Shown here: positions 26,194 to 35,440 of the stretch, piece by piece
Layout: every line of letters begins with the position of its first letter
Numbering within the stretch: position 1 is the stretch's first letter
Source of the DNA: HGM04593 sp045654885
GTDB lineage: Bacteria; Bacteroidota; Bacteroidia; Bacteroidales; Bacteroidaceae
DNA length: 64,000 nt
NCBI GenBank assembly: GCA_045654885.1
Contig: JAZOOF010000051.1
Span: forward strand, 124,001 to 188,000
Direction: 5' to 3'
The notes under the pieces: generated by a model
Seen by the model: the letters and a program-made list of their open reading frames with translations, nothing else
Told to the model about the DNA's origin: nothing
The model's database searches: none
Translations under genes and position numbers: made by a program

Positions 26194-28021
26194 AGTAAAT
26201 GCTCTTTTTACTGATGGTCTCTGCTTTTTTCTCACTCTCCGCGGTAAGGCTGTCTGTAAGGTACTTTTCCATCATCAGTGCTCCTATGGGAACACCGAAT
26301 TCGGCACCGAAGCCTCCGTTCTCCACATATACGGCAATGGCAATCTTTGGTTCATCCATCGGTGCGAATCCCATGAATGCCGAGTGGTCTTTACCTCTGC
26401 TGTTCTCTGCTGTACCTGTCTTTCCGCACACGTCGAGTCCCGGAATGTTAGCAGCACGGCATGTTCCGCCAATGACAGCCTGGCGCATGCCTTTTACAAC
26501 CTCTTCGTATGAGACCGGGCTCACCATTGTACTCTTGGGTACAAGGTATTTGCTGTGTATAGTGTCGTTCTCTACCTCCTTTACCAGATGTGGTGTTATA
26601 TATTTGCCTCTGTTGGCAATGGTAGCTCCAAGGTTGGCTATCTGCAGCGGGGTTAGCGTAACCTCACCCTGTCCAATTGAGATGCTTATCACGGTCACGG
26701 CGCGCCAGTAGTTGCCATAGTGGCGTGAGTAGTATTCGGCATTCGGTATCATGCCGCGTGCCTCGCCGGGAAGGTCTATGCCAAGCGGATATCCGAATCC
26801 CATTGAAACCATGTAGTCGCGCCATCTGTTCATGGCGGCTTTTGTACCTCCGTATTTGCTCATGCCGAACATGCGGTGCAGTCCCCAGCAGAAGTATGCG
26901 TTGCACGATGTGGCAATGGCCTCTTTCAGCGGTGTGGGCGATGAGTGCGCGTGGCAACCGAGGCGGAACTTGTTCAGTACAAAACCATTGCTGCACGGGA
27001 AGGCCGTCTGTGGTGTAATAACACCCTCCTCAAGGAACATGGCCGCCTGTGAGGTCTTGAATGTAGAGCCGGGAGGGTATGTTCCCATTACGGCGCGGTT
27101 CAGCAAAGGTTTGCTCTTGTCGCTTGAGAGAATCTTGTGGTTCTCTCCCCTGTCGCGTCCCGTCAGCATTGACGGGTCATAGGATGGTGCCGATACCAAC
27201 GATAGAATCTCTCCTGTCGCGGGCTCGATGGCGACAATTGCACCTCTCTTGCCCTGCATAAGGCGCTCTCCAAGCATCTGCAGTTCAATGTCAAGGCTCA
27301 GTGTCAGGTTCTTTCCTCTGATTGCCGGGGTGTCAAGTGCACCCTCGTTGTATTTTCCCTGTATCCGGCCATGTGCGTCGCGCAGAAGCACCTCTGTGCC
27401 TTTTTCTCCGCGCAGCTGTTTCTCGTACGATGCTTCAAGTCCTTGTGTGCCTATGTAGTCGCCCTGTTGGTAGTATGCGTCACGGTCAATATGTCTTTGG
27501 GAAACCTCTCCGACATCGCCGAACAGCACTCCTGCAACGGGGTGGCTGTATTGCCTTATGTACCTCTTGCGGACGTAGAAGCCTTTGAAAAGGAAGTTCT
27601 TCTCCTGAAAGACTGCGAAATCCTCAATGGGAATCTGTGTCATGAACACCTGCTCGGTGTATTGCGAGTATCCCGGATTGTATTTCCTGTTCTTTACACG
27701 CTCCATGCGCCTTGTGAACTCCTCGAGGGTTATCCCCAAGGTGCTGCACAGCTCAAGTGTGTCAATGCCTTTTATCTCGCGTGGAACAAAGGTTATGTCA
27801 TATGCCGGTTTGTTGTAGACAAGGAGCTTGCCGTTGCGGTCATACATCTGTCCGCGTGAGGGGTAGAGTGTCTTCTTGTAGAATGCATTGCTGTCGGCTT
27901 TGCTCTTGTAGTCCTCGTTCTTTATTTGCAGCGAGAACAGCTGCGAGATGTATATTATGAATATTAGCAGGACCGCGGCCGACAGTATATATTTGCGGCT
28001 TTCGTAGCTGTTGTCTTTCAT
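26180..28021 (-). CDS. mrdA: Penicillin-binding protein 2 (elongasome transpeptidase)
   Basis: This is the class B transpeptidase that crosslinks peptidoglycan with RodA. The protein is 613 residues from the ATG at 28021, which lies 4 bp beyond the mreD stop; a start at 28057 would overlap mreD. It has one N-terminal membrane helix (about 13-30). The active-site motifs are SxxK in PPGSTFKTSQAAM (about 316), SxN in ATSCNAYF and KTG in CGKTGTAEN. The dimerisation domain is about 40-220. Confidence 0.95.
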   Translation of the reverse strand: MKDNSYESRKYILSAAVLLIFIIYISQLFSLQIKNEDYKSKADSNAFYKKTLYPSRGQMYDRNGKLLVYNKPAYDITFVPREIKGIDTLELCSTLGITLEEFTRRMERVKNRKYNPGYSQYTEQVFMTQIPIEDFAVFQEKNFLFKGFYVRKRYIRQYSHPVAGVLFGDVGEVSQRHIDRDAYYQQGDYIGTQGLEASYEKQLRGEKGTEVLLRDAHGRIQGKYNEGALDTPAIRGKNLTLSLDIELQMLGERLMQGKRGAIVAIEPATGEILSLVSAPSYDPSMLTGRDRGENHKILSSDKSKPLLNRAVMGTYPPGSTFKTSQAAMFLEEGVITPQTAFPCSNGFVLNKFRLGCHAHSSPTPLKEAIATSCNAYFCWGLHRMFGMSKYGGTKAAMNRWRDYMVSMGFGYPLGIDLPGEARGMIPNAEYYSRHYGNYWRAVTVISISIGQGEVTLTPLQIANLGATIANRGKYITPHLVKEVENDTIHSKYLVPKSTMVSPVSYEEVVKGMRQAVIGGTCRAANIPGLDVCGKTGTAENSRGKDHSAFMGFAPMDEPKIAIAVYVENGGFGAEFGVPIGALMMEKYLTDSLTAESEKKAETISKKSIYYGEK

Positions 28022-28025
28022 GTTG

Positions 28026-28529
28026 TCACTTGTTTGGCGAGAAGAATTCGACCACAACGGTAAATACCATTGTGAGTGCTACGCTGGATCCTGTACTTAT
28101 GAGCAGTGTCGACAGGTGACGTACGGTGAACAGTTCGAGCAGGAACAGGACGGCATAGAATATTGTAATGCAGAGAACGGCATAGACTGTATATCCGCCC
28201 CATTTGAGGGTCCTGACACCGGGAACAATGTCATCGGGCAATCCTTTGTGGGTGAATGCCGCAAGTATGTAATTGCGTGTGAATGCCATTGCAGTGGCTG
28301 CTGCCGAGTGGATGCCCGGGGTATTGCAGAAGATATCTGTCACAAGGCCGAACAGGAATGCCCATATCATTGCCTCGTTGCGTGTGGTGTGCCTTGGCAA
28401 CTTCAGCAGGAATATTATGAAAATGCATGCAGTGGCATAGCCAAACAGGTGTATCTGGCTGAATATGATTACTTGTGCAAGTGAAAGCAGCACGAAGTAT
28501 CCTGCACGGGCTATTGTCTTGCTTGTCAT
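28026..28529 (-). CDS. mreD: Rod shape-determining protein MreD
   Basis: A 167-residue inner-membrane protein with about five to six hydrophobic segments (for example FVLLSLAQVIIFSQIHLFGY). It is assigned as MreD from its size, topology and place between mreC and PBP2. The ATG overlaps the mreC stop by 4 nt. Sequence conservation in MreD is low, so position carries much of the evidence. Confidence 0.88.
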   Translation of the reverse strand: MTSKTIARAGYFVLLSLAQVIIFSQIHLFGYATACIFIIFLLKLPRHTTRNEAMIWAFLFGLVTDIFCNTPGIHSAAATAMAFTRNYILAAFTHKGLPDDIVPGVRTLKWGGYTVYAVLCITIFYAVLFLLELFTVRHLSTLLISTGSSVALTMVFTVVVEFFSPNK

Positions 28530-29374
28530 TTGCTTTTTTCTATGCTTTGTTCAAGTTGCTCCTGCTCTGCGCTGTTGTCATTGCCGACAACGAATACATT
28601 GTCTACGCTTGCAAAATCGGCAAACAGTTCCACGCGTGCACGGTATGCCTGTCCGTCGGCCGAATCCTCCAGTCTCTCTATCCGTCCTACAGGAATTCCT
28701 GCGGGGAATATTGATGAGAAACCGCTTGTGTATACCGTGTCTCCCTTTTCGAAAAGCTCGTATCTTGGCAGGTCAATCAGGTAAGAGTGGCGCGTATCCT
28801 TGCCATCCCACTTGAGTGAGCACAGGGTGTTGCCCTTTACCTTGCAACTGATGATGCTCTTGCTGTTGAGCAGTGGCAGTACGATTGTGAAGTTGTCCGA
28901 CGATGTATAGGTGATACCAATTACGCCCTGGTGGTTGAATACGCCCATCTGCTGCCCAACCCCTTGCAGAGTTCCCTTGTCAATGGTAATGTAGTTGTTT
29001 ACCTTGTTGACGGAGTTGTTGACAACTTTTGCCGTGTTATAGTGGAACCCGTTGTGGCGCTGCAACTGCTGCTGTAGACCGGCAACCGAAGCGCTGTCCT
29101 CAAAGGCTCTCAACTGTCTCTTCAGGTTCTCTACCTCATTCACCAATTCTCTATTGAGGTCTACCAATGTCTGGTTCTCGGTTTTGAGGTTGAAGTAGCT
29201 GTTGATGTCGGTTGATGCCGAGTAGATGTTTCCGGCGATACTGCTTGCCGATGTGAACATTGTCGCGCTCTGGTAGTTGTTGAAACAGACAATAAGCACA
29301 AAACTGATTCCTTCCAGTAATAGGAAAAGGAACCAGTGATTGTGCTTTATAAGTATATCCAGTATCGACCGCAC
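28526..29374 (-). CDS. mreC: Rod shape-determining protein MreC
   Basis: This periplasmic scaffold connects MreB to PBP2. It has 282 residues with a single N-terminal membrane helix (about 14-31, FLFLLLEGISFVLIVCFN), a coiled coil (about 65-100, ENQTLVDLNRELVNEVENL) and the double beta-barrel domain starting near 110. The motif GVIGITYTSSDNFTIVLPLL is typical. A short charged C-terminal tail (QLEQSIEKSK) follows. It is 16 bp downstream of mreB. Confidence 0.93.
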   Translation of the reverse strand: MRSILDILIKHNHWFLFLLLEGISFVLIVCFNNYQSATMFTSASSIAGNIYSASTDINSYFNLKTENQTLVDLNRELVNEVENLKRQLRAFEDSASVAGLQQQLQRHNGFHYNTAKVVNNSVNKVNNYITIDKGTLQGVGQQMGVFNHQGVIGITYTSSDNFTIVLPLLNSKSIISCKVKGNTLCSLKWDGKDTRHSYLIDLPRYELFEKGDTVYTSGFSSIFPAGIPVGRIERLEDSADGQAYRARVELFADFASVDNVFVVGNDNSAEQEQLEQSIEKSK

Positions 29375-29390
29375 GGTATCTTTCTCTTTT

Positions 29391-30407
29391 TTATCTCATC
29401 AAGAAAGGATATGAGAGGTCGTTGAGCGCCTGCAAGGTACCTTTGGCAACACAGTAGAGTGGGTTCTCTGCAATGTGGAAAGGTATGTTTATCTTGTTCG
29501 ACAAGCGCTTGTCAAGACCGCGGAGCAATGCGCCGCCACCGGCAAGGTAGATGCCGTTGTGTACAATGTCGGCATAGAGCTCGGGTGGTGTCTGCTCCAA
29601 TGCACTGATGATGGCATTCTCAATCTTTATGATTGACTTGTCAATACAGTGTGCAATCTCCTGGTAGCATACAGGTACCTCGATAGGCATGGCTGTTATG
29701 CGGTTAGGACCGTGGACAATGTAGTCCTGTGGAGCCTCGTCGCCAAGGTCTGTGAGTGCTGAACCTACGTGTATCTTGATACGCTCGGCCATGCGCTCGC
29801 TGACACGTACGTTGTGTTGGCGGCTCATGTAGTCCTGGATGTCGGCTGTAAAGTCGTCACCCGCAGTGCGCAGTGAACCGTTTGACACAATGCCTCCAAG
29901 TGATATTACGGCAATCTCTGTCGAACCGCCACCTATGTCAACGACCATGTTTCCCTCGGGCGCGGTAACGTCAAGACCAATACCGAGAGCCGAAGCCATT
30001 GGTTCGTAAATCAGATACACGTCGCGTGCGCCGGCATGCTCGGCCGAGTCGCGTACGGCACGCAACTCAACCTCGGTAGAGCCGTAGGGCACACCAATCA
30101 CCATTCGCAGTGATGGTGTGAACAACTTGCTGCCCATGTTCACCTTCTCTATGAAGCCGCGCATCATCATTTCGCAGGCATAGAAGTCTGCTATGACACC
30201 GTCTCTCAAAGGACGAATGGTCTGTATGTTGGGGTTGGTCTTCTCGTGCATCTGCTTTGCCTTCTTGCCGACGGCAATCATCTTCTTTGTGCCGTCGATG
30301 GCTACAACCGATGGCTCGTCAACGACAATCTTGCCGTCGTACGAGACAATGGTGTTGGCTGTACCCAAGTCAATGGCAACATCTTTTGTAAATGAAAATA
30401 GACCCAT
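29391..30407 (-). CDS. mreB: Rod shape-determining actin MreB
   Basis: This bacterial actin organises lateral cell-wall growth. The 338-residue protein shows the ATPase motifs DLGTANTIV (phosphate 1), VVDIGGGSTEIAVISLGGIV (phosphate 2), and YLAGGGALLRGLD (adenosine loop). The N-terminal amphipathic segment MGLFSFTKDVAI may help membrane binding. Unusually for a general reader, it lies only 25 bp after purH on the same strand, an arrangement I recognise as common in Bacteroidales. Confidence 0.97.
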   Translation of the reverse strand: MGLFSFTKDVAIDLGTANTIVSYDGKIVVDEPSVVAIDGTKKMIAVGKKAKQMHEKTNPNIQTIRPLRDGVIADFYACEMMMRGFIEKVNMGSKLFTPSLRMVIGVPYGSTEVELRAVRDSAEHAGARDVYLIYEPMASALGIGLDVTAPEGNMVVDIGGGSTEIAVISLGGIVSNGSLRTAGDDFTADIQDYMSRQHNVRVSERMAERIKIHVGSALTDLGDEAPQDYIVHGPNRITAMPIEVPVCYQEIAHCIDKSIIKIENAIISALEQTPPELYADIVHNGIYLAGGGALLRGLDKRLSNKINIPFHIAENPLYCVAKGTLQALNDLSYPFLMR

Positions 30408-30432
30408 TTTCCTGTTTTTCGTTTTTTTTGAA

Positions 30433-31956
30433 TTAATGTTTGAAGTGGCGGAAACCTGTTATTACCATTGCCACGCCGTTTGCGTCGCAGTAATCGACAG
30501 ACTCCTTGTCGCGGATTGAACCGCCCGGGTGAACAACGGCTGTAACACCTGCCTCGTGGGCAATCTGCACGCAGTCGGGGAATGGGAAGAATGCGTCGCT
30601 TGCCATTACGCTGCCTTCGAGCGAGAAACCGAAGTTGCCGGCCTTCTCAATGGCATGACGCAATGAGTCAACGCGTGATGTCTGTCCAACACCGCTTGCA
30701 ATGAGCTGCTTGTTCTTTGCCAATACAATGGCATTGCTCTTGCTGTGCTTTACAATCTTGTTTGCAAAGAGCATGTCCTCAATCTCCTCGGCCTTTGGAG
30801 CAACCTTTGACACAGTCTGCAGGTCGGCTGCTGTCTCAACTTTTGAGTCTCGGTCCTGAACGAGAACACCGTTGAGCACGCTGCGGAAGGTCTTCTCGGG
30901 CATCTCTGTAGACTTCTGGATTAGGATGATGCGGTTCTTCTTCAGCTTGAGTACCTCAAGAGCGTCGTCATCGTAGCTTGGAGCGATGATGACCTCGAAG
31001 AAAATCTCGTTCACCTTCTCTGCTGTAGCCTTGTCGACATTTGCGTTTGCAATGAGCACACCGCCGAATGCCGATACAGGGTCACCTGCAAGTGCAGCAT
31101 CCCAAGCCTCGGCCAATGTCGGACGTGAAGCCAAACCACAGGCGTTGTTGTGCTTGAGGATTGCGAATGTTGTCTCGCCTGCGAAGTCGTTGATGAGTTC
31201 AACTGCAGCATTGATGTCGAGCAGGTTGTTGTATGAGATTTCCTTGCCGTGAATCTGCTCCAGCATATCGTTGAAGTTGCCGTAGAAAGCACCCTTCTGG
31301 TGTGGGTTCTCGCCGTAACGCAATGACATAGGTGTGTCGTTTGTCTGGCGGAATGCGCTGTTTGTCTCCTTGTCGAACCAGTTGAAGATAGCTGAGTCGT
31401 AAGCCGATGAAACAGCGAAAGCCTCACGTGCGAAGAAACGGCGCTCCTCAAGAGTTGTCTGCGCACCGTTGTTCTTTAGAATCTCGTGGAGTGGAGCATA
31501 CTGTGCCTTGCTTGCAACAATGACAACATCGTTGAAGTTCTTTGCAGCACCACGGATAAGTGAGATACCGCCTATGTCAATCTTCTCGATGATGTCGGCA
31601 TCGCATGCACCTGATGCAACAGTCTGCTCAAATGGATAGAGGTCAACAATCACAAGGTCAATCTCGGGAATTTCATACTCTGCCATCTGCTGCTGGTCCT
31701 TCTCAAGTTCTCTGCGGCCAAGGATACCGCCGAACACCTTTGGGTGCAGAGTCTTTACGCGGCCACCCAGAATTGATGGGTAACCTGTGAGGCTCTCCAC
31801 TGCTGTGCAGGGGATGCCGAGTGACTCAATGAACTGCTGAGTACCGCCTGTTGAAATGAGTTGAACACCGTCTGCATGAAGCATCTTGATAATCTCGTCC
31901 AAACCGTCCTTGTAGAAAACGGAAACCAATGCCGATTTAATTCTTTTTGTTGACAT
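30433..31956 (-). CDS. purH: Bifunctional AICAR transformylase/IMP cyclohydrolase PurH
   Basis: It carries out the last two steps of purine nucleotide synthesis. The 507-residue protein has an N-terminal MGS-like IMP cyclohydrolase domain (about 1-140; STGGTQQFIESLG, GGRVKTLHPKVFGGIL) and a C-terminal transformylase domain with the K-H catalytic motif LKHNNACGLA near 268 and AHEAGVTAVVHPGGSIRD near the end. It heads the operon with mreBCD, PBP2 and rodA, so cell-wall elongation genes would be co-transcribed with purine synthesis. Confidence 0.97.
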   Translation of the reverse strand: MSTKRIKSALVSVFYKDGLDEIIKMLHADGVQLISTGGTQQFIESLGIPCTAVESLTGYPSILGGRVKTLHPKVFGGILGRRELEKDQQQMAEYEIPEIDLVIVDLYPFEQTVASGACDADIIEKIDIGGISLIRGAAKNFNDVVIVASKAQYAPLHEILKNNGAQTTLEERRFFAREAFAVSSAYDSAIFNWFDKETNSAFRQTNDTPMSLRYGENPHQKGAFYGNFNDMLEQIHGKEISYNNLLDINAAVELINDFAGETTFAILKHNNACGLASRPTLAEAWDAALAGDPVSAFGGVLIANANVDKATAEKVNEIFFEVIIAPSYDDDALEVLKLKKNRIILIQKSTEMPEKTFRSVLNGVLVQDRDSKVETAADLQTVSKVAPKAEEIEDMLFANKIVKHSKSNAIVLAKNKQLIASGVGQTSRVDSLRHAIEKAGNFGFSLEGSVMASDAFFPFPDCVQIAHEAGVTAVVHPGGSIRDKESVDYCDANGVAMVITGFRHFKH

Positions 31957-32140
31957 ATTCGTGTATTAAAAATTTGTGCTAAAAAAAATGATAACCAATG
32001 CTTTGTATTGCAGTTGGCCAAATTATCCCTATTTTCCTACAAAGTTAGCTTTTTTGTACGAATTTACACTATAAAACAGGCGGGTTTTTTGAGCCCTGCA
32101 TGATAAAAAAACAAAAAAAGCATCTTCTTTGTAAAAGAAA

Positions 32141-32196
32141 CAGATTTGGATACCTATGGAGTATCCAAATCTGTAAACAGAGAGTGTTTACTCTCT
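32141..32196 (-). terminator. Double hairpin, probable terminator of nadB
   Basis: A perfect 13-bp stem (32141-32153 and 32161-32173, 7-nt loop) is preceded on the minus strand by a second 7-bp hairpin (32179-32185 and 32190-32196). The sequence after the long stem on the minus strand is T rich. The 258-bp gap between nadB and purH holds nothing else I can identify. Confidence 0.65.
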
Positions 32197-32214
32197 CTAT
32201 TTCTATCAGTTTTG

Positions 32215-33783
32215 TTATAGTTCTTTCGGATAATCGATGTTGTAGTGCAGGCCGCGGCTCTCCTTGCGTTCCATGGCTTGGCGCATGATGAGGTAGCCTA
32301 CGTTGATGATGTTGCGTAGCTCGCACAGCTCGCGGCTCACGACGCTCTGCTTGAAGAGCTCCTCGGTCTCCTCGTACAGGAGGTCGAGGCGGTTCCAGGC
32401 GCGTTTAAGGCGCAGGTTGGTGCGCACAATGCCCACGTATGTGCTCATAATCTGCTGTACCTCCTTGGCATCCTGTGAAATGAGCACCATCTCCTCGTTC
32501 ATCGTCGTGCCCTCGTCGTTCCACTCGGGGATTTCCTCTTTGTAGCCGTACTCCTCAAAGTGTGCAAGCGAGTGCTTTGCTGCCGCATCGGCATAGACCA
32601 CGGCTTCGATGAGCGAGTTGCTTGCCAGGCGATTGCCGCCATGCAGGCCTGTGCACGAACATTCGCCGACTGCATACAATCGGTGTATGCTGGATGCTGC
32701 GTTGAGGTCGACCTTTATTCCGCCACACAGGTAGTGCGCGGCCGGTGCAACGGGGATATAGTCCTTTGTTATGTCAATGCCAAGAGAGAGGCACTTTTCG
32801 TAGATATTGGGGAAATGGCGCTTTGTCTCCTCGGGATCCTTGTGGGTGACATCGAGATATACATGGTCGTCGCCACGGTGTTTCATCTCGTTGTCAATGG
32901 CGCGTGCCACAATGTCACGTGGTGCAAGCGACAGGCGCGGGTCGTACTTATGCATGAACTCCTTGCCGTCTTTGGTGCGCAGAATGCCGCCGTAGCCACG
33001 CATGGCCTCGGTGATGAGGAACGATGGGCGGTCGCCGGGGTTGTAGAGTGCTGTGGGGTGGAACTGAATGAACTCCATGTCCTTTACCGTTCCCTTGGCA
33101 CGGTACACCATTGCAATGCCGTCGCCGGTTGCAACAAGCGGGTTGGTTGTTGTCTTGTAGACGGCACCGCAGCCGCCGGTTGCCATTAGGGTTACCTTGC
33201 TGAGGAAGGTGTGCACCTCATTGGTGGCAATGTCAAGTACGTAGGCTCCGTAGCATTCGATGTCGGGTGTCTGGCGTGTCACCTCAATGCCCAGATGGTG
33301 CTGGGTAAGTATCTCAATTGCAAAATGGTTGTCGAATATTGTGATGTTGGGGTGCTTTCGCACGGCCTTTATAAGAGATTCCTGTATCTCGGCACCGGTG
33401 TTGTCGGCGTGGTGCAGTATGCGGAACTCGGAGTGACCGCCCTCGCGGTGCAGGTCGAACTCGCCGTTTTCGTTCTTGTCGAACTCCACGCCCCAGTCAA
33501 TGAGTGCCTGTATTTGTGACGGTGCTTCGCGCACCACCTTTTCCACTGCCGCGCGGTCGCTTATCCAGTCGCCGGCAATCATGGTGTCCTCGATGTGCTT
33601 GTCGAAATTGTCGACCAGTTTATTGGTGACAGATGCGATACCACCTTGTGCAAAATAGGTGTTTGCTTCTTCCAATGTGGTTTTACAAACCAATGCAACT
33701 TTGCCTTTGTGGGCAACCTTGAGAGCATAACTCATTCCGGCAATACCGGAACCGATAACTAAAAAATCAAATTTCTTGACCAT
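32215..33783 (-). CDS. nadB: L-aspartate oxidase
   Basis: This FAD enzyme oxidises L-aspartate to iminoaspartate in NAD synthesis; in anaerobes it can use fumarate as acceptor. The 522-residue protein has an N-terminal FAD site VIGSGIAGMSYAL, the succinate-dehydrogenase-like YFAQGGIASV, and the substrate loop LHREGGHSEFRILH. ATGGCGAVYKTTTNP and GLHGGNRLASNSLIEAVVYA are also conserved. A helical C-terminal domain (about 420-522) follows. No nadA or nadC is adjacent. It is a single-gene unit. Confidence 0.95.
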   Translation of the reverse strand: MVKKFDFLVIGSGIAGMSYALKVAHKGKVALVCKTTLEEANTYFAQGGIASVTNKLVDNFDKHIEDTMIAGDWISDRAAVEKVVREAPSQIQALIDWGVEFDKNENGEFDLHREGGHSEFRILHHADNTGAEIQESLIKAVRKHPNITIFDNHFAIEILTQHHLGIEVTRQTPDIECYGAYVLDIATNEVHTFLSKVTLMATGGCGAVYKTTTNPLVATGDGIAMVYRAKGTVKDMEFIQFHPTALYNPGDRPSFLITEAMRGYGGILRTKDGKEFMHKYDPRLSLAPRDIVARAIDNEMKHRGDDHVYLDVTHKDPEETKRHFPNIYEKCLSLGIDITKDYIPVAPAAHYLCGGIKVDLNAASSIHRLYAVGECSCTGLHGGNRLASNSLIEAVVYADAAAKHSLAHFEEYGYKEEIPEWNDEGTTMNEEMVLISQDAKEVQQIMSTYVGIVRTNLRLKRAWNRLDLLYEETEELFKQSVVSRELCELRNIINVGYLIMRQAMERKESRGLHYNIDYPKEL

Positions 33784-33897
33784 ATTACCTTCTGTTTCTT
33801 TTTTGGGGCGAAACGGGCTTCAGTCCTTTTTACTCCTTTGGAGCGTAAAAATACAAAAAAATGACAAGTAGTGTAAATTTCTACGAAAAAAATATAG

Positions 33898-34824
33898 TTA
33901 CTCGTCAGTTTTCTCTCCTGTTTCCCATGCGGCGATGTTGCGCATGAGCTGTTCGTACTTGCATCGTTCTACTGCGCTGTGCTTGAAAAGCGTTTTATAC
34001 TCCTCTTTTGTCAATGTCTGCCACCTCTCTTCTGTCATTTGCAGCAGTGCTTCGCTTGGTTGAAGTTCGGGGGTGGTATTTGGCACGGCAAAGCGGTTGT
34101 GCGGGCATACAGCCTGGCAGCGGTCGCAGCCATAGAAGCATTTTCCCATCTTTTCACCGATGTTTTCGGGCAACTCGTCGCGGTGTTCTATGGTGAGGTA
34201 TGAGAGGCACTTGCGTGCATCAAGCCCGCTGTTGCTCAAGGCATTGCCCGGACAGGCTTCGATGCACCTGCTGCAGTTGCCACAGAGATTGCGCCCGCAG
34301 GGGGTGTCGTAACATAGTTCAATGTCTACAAACAGTTCGCCCAAAAAGAAGTTTGAGCCTTTGCCGGGGATTATGAGCTGGCGGTTGCGCCCAATGTAGC
34401 CTATGCCGGCCTTCACGGCCCAGTAACGCTCAAGCACAGGTGCCGAGTCGCAGAAGGCGCGTCCTTGAGCTGTGCAAACACTGTTTATGCTCTGTAACAG
34501 CTGATAGAGCCTCTCCTTTACAACCTTGTGGTAGTCCATGCCTTGTGCATAGTCGGCAATGCCATCAATATGCTGTTGGGGAGCATAGTTCATTGCAACT
34601 GATATTATGCTTTTACACCCCTCGACAAGCAGGGTGGGGTTGAAGCGTTTGTCGCAATTGCGTTCAAGGTAATGCATTGTGGCGTACTTACCTTGTTCAA
34701 TCCAACAGTTGTATGTTTGCACTACTTCGTCGGCAACAGCCTCGGCCTTGGCTATTCCGCAAATGTCAAATCCGAGGCGTAGTGCCTCGGATTTTATAAA
34801 GCGGGTCAAATCTTCTTTTTCCAT
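33898..34824 (-). CDS. queG: Epoxyqueuosine reductase QueG
   Basis: This cobalamin- and Fe-S-dependent enzyme makes queuosine in tRNA from epoxyqueuosine. The 308-residue protein starts MEKEDLTRFIKSEALRLGF. Two [4Fe-4S] motifs are visible, CGNCSRCIEACPGNAL (about 181-196) and CFYGCDRCQAVCPHN (about 228-242). The length matches the shorter QueG form. queA, the preceding step, is encoded at 62.4-63.5 kb. The start codon overlaps the deacetylase stop by 1 bp, suggesting co-transcription. Confidence 0.95.
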   Translation of the reverse strand: MEKEDLTRFIKSEALRLGFDICGIAKAEAVADEVVQTYNCWIEQGKYATMHYLERNCDKRFNPTLLVEGCKSIISVAMNYAPQQHIDGIADYAQGMDYHKVVKERLYQLLQSINSVCTAQGRAFCDSAPVLERYWAVKAGIGYIGRNRQLIIPGKGSNFFLGELFVDIELCYDTPCGRNLCGNCSRCIEACPGNALSNSGLDARKCLSYLTIEHRDELPENIGEKMGKCFYGCDRCQAVCPHNRFAVPNTTPELQPSEALLQMTEERWQTLTKEEYKTLFKHSAVERCKYEQLMRNIAAWETGEKTDE

Positions 34825-35435
34825 TATTCAAAGAGTTTGAATTCGTAGCCTTGCTCCAACAGCCATTCTATTGCGCGTGGCAGTGCATATTTAAGATTCT
34901 CCTCGGAGCGCAACGAGTCGTGGAAAGTTATGATTGAGCCGTTGCGTACATACTTCTTTACGTTTGCAAGCACCTCCTCGCCGTTCATGCGTTTACTGTA
35001 GTCGCGTGTCACAAGGTCCCACATTACAAATTGGTAGCGCTTGCTAAGCTCCTTGTACTGGCTGCGGCGCAGCATGCCGTGTGGCGGGCGGAACAGGCTG
35101 CTGTGTATCAAGGCATCGGCCTTTTCCACGTTCTCAATATATTCCGGCGTGTCGGTAAACAGACCTTTCAGGTGGTTGAATGTGTGGTTTCCCACTCTGT
35201 GCCCGGCTTCAATTACCTGCCTGAACTCTTGCGGGTGTTTGCGCACGTTGTCGCCAACCATGAAGAATGTGGCTTTAATGCCATAGTGTCCAAGCAGGTC
35301 AACCACCCAAGGGGTGACGACGGGGATTGGACCGTCGTCAAAGGTGAGATAAACCGCCTTCTCGTCGGGGTTCATCCTCCATAGCGCCTTTGGGAAAAGG
35401 TTGCGCACAAAACCGGGAACCTGCTCTATGAACAT
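34824..35435 (-). CDS. Polysaccharide deacetylase (carbohydrate esterase 4)
   Basis: A 203-residue NodB-homology deacetylase that likely removes acetyl groups from peptidoglycan or another N-acetylated glycan. The motifs are VYLTFDDGPIPVVT (catalytic Asp pair), HRVGNHTFNHLKG (metal-binding H-x3-H), SLFRPPHGMLRRSQ and FHDSLRSEENLKYALP. No signal peptide is apparent, so the substrate may be met in the cytoplasm or by a short membrane association. It lies 5 bp downstream of the DUF2723 gene. Confidence 0.9.
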   Translation of the reverse strand: MFIEQVPGFVRNLFPKALWRMNPDEKAVYLTFDDGPIPVVTPWVVDLLGHYGIKATFFMVGDNVRKHPQEFRQVIEAGHRVGNHTFNHLKGLFTDTPEYIENVEKADALIHSSLFRPPHGMLRRSQYKELSKRYQFVMWDLVTRDYSKRMNGEEVLANVKKYVRNGSIITFHDSLRSEENLKYALPRAIEWLLEQGYEFKLFE

Positions 35436-35440
35436 ACCTC

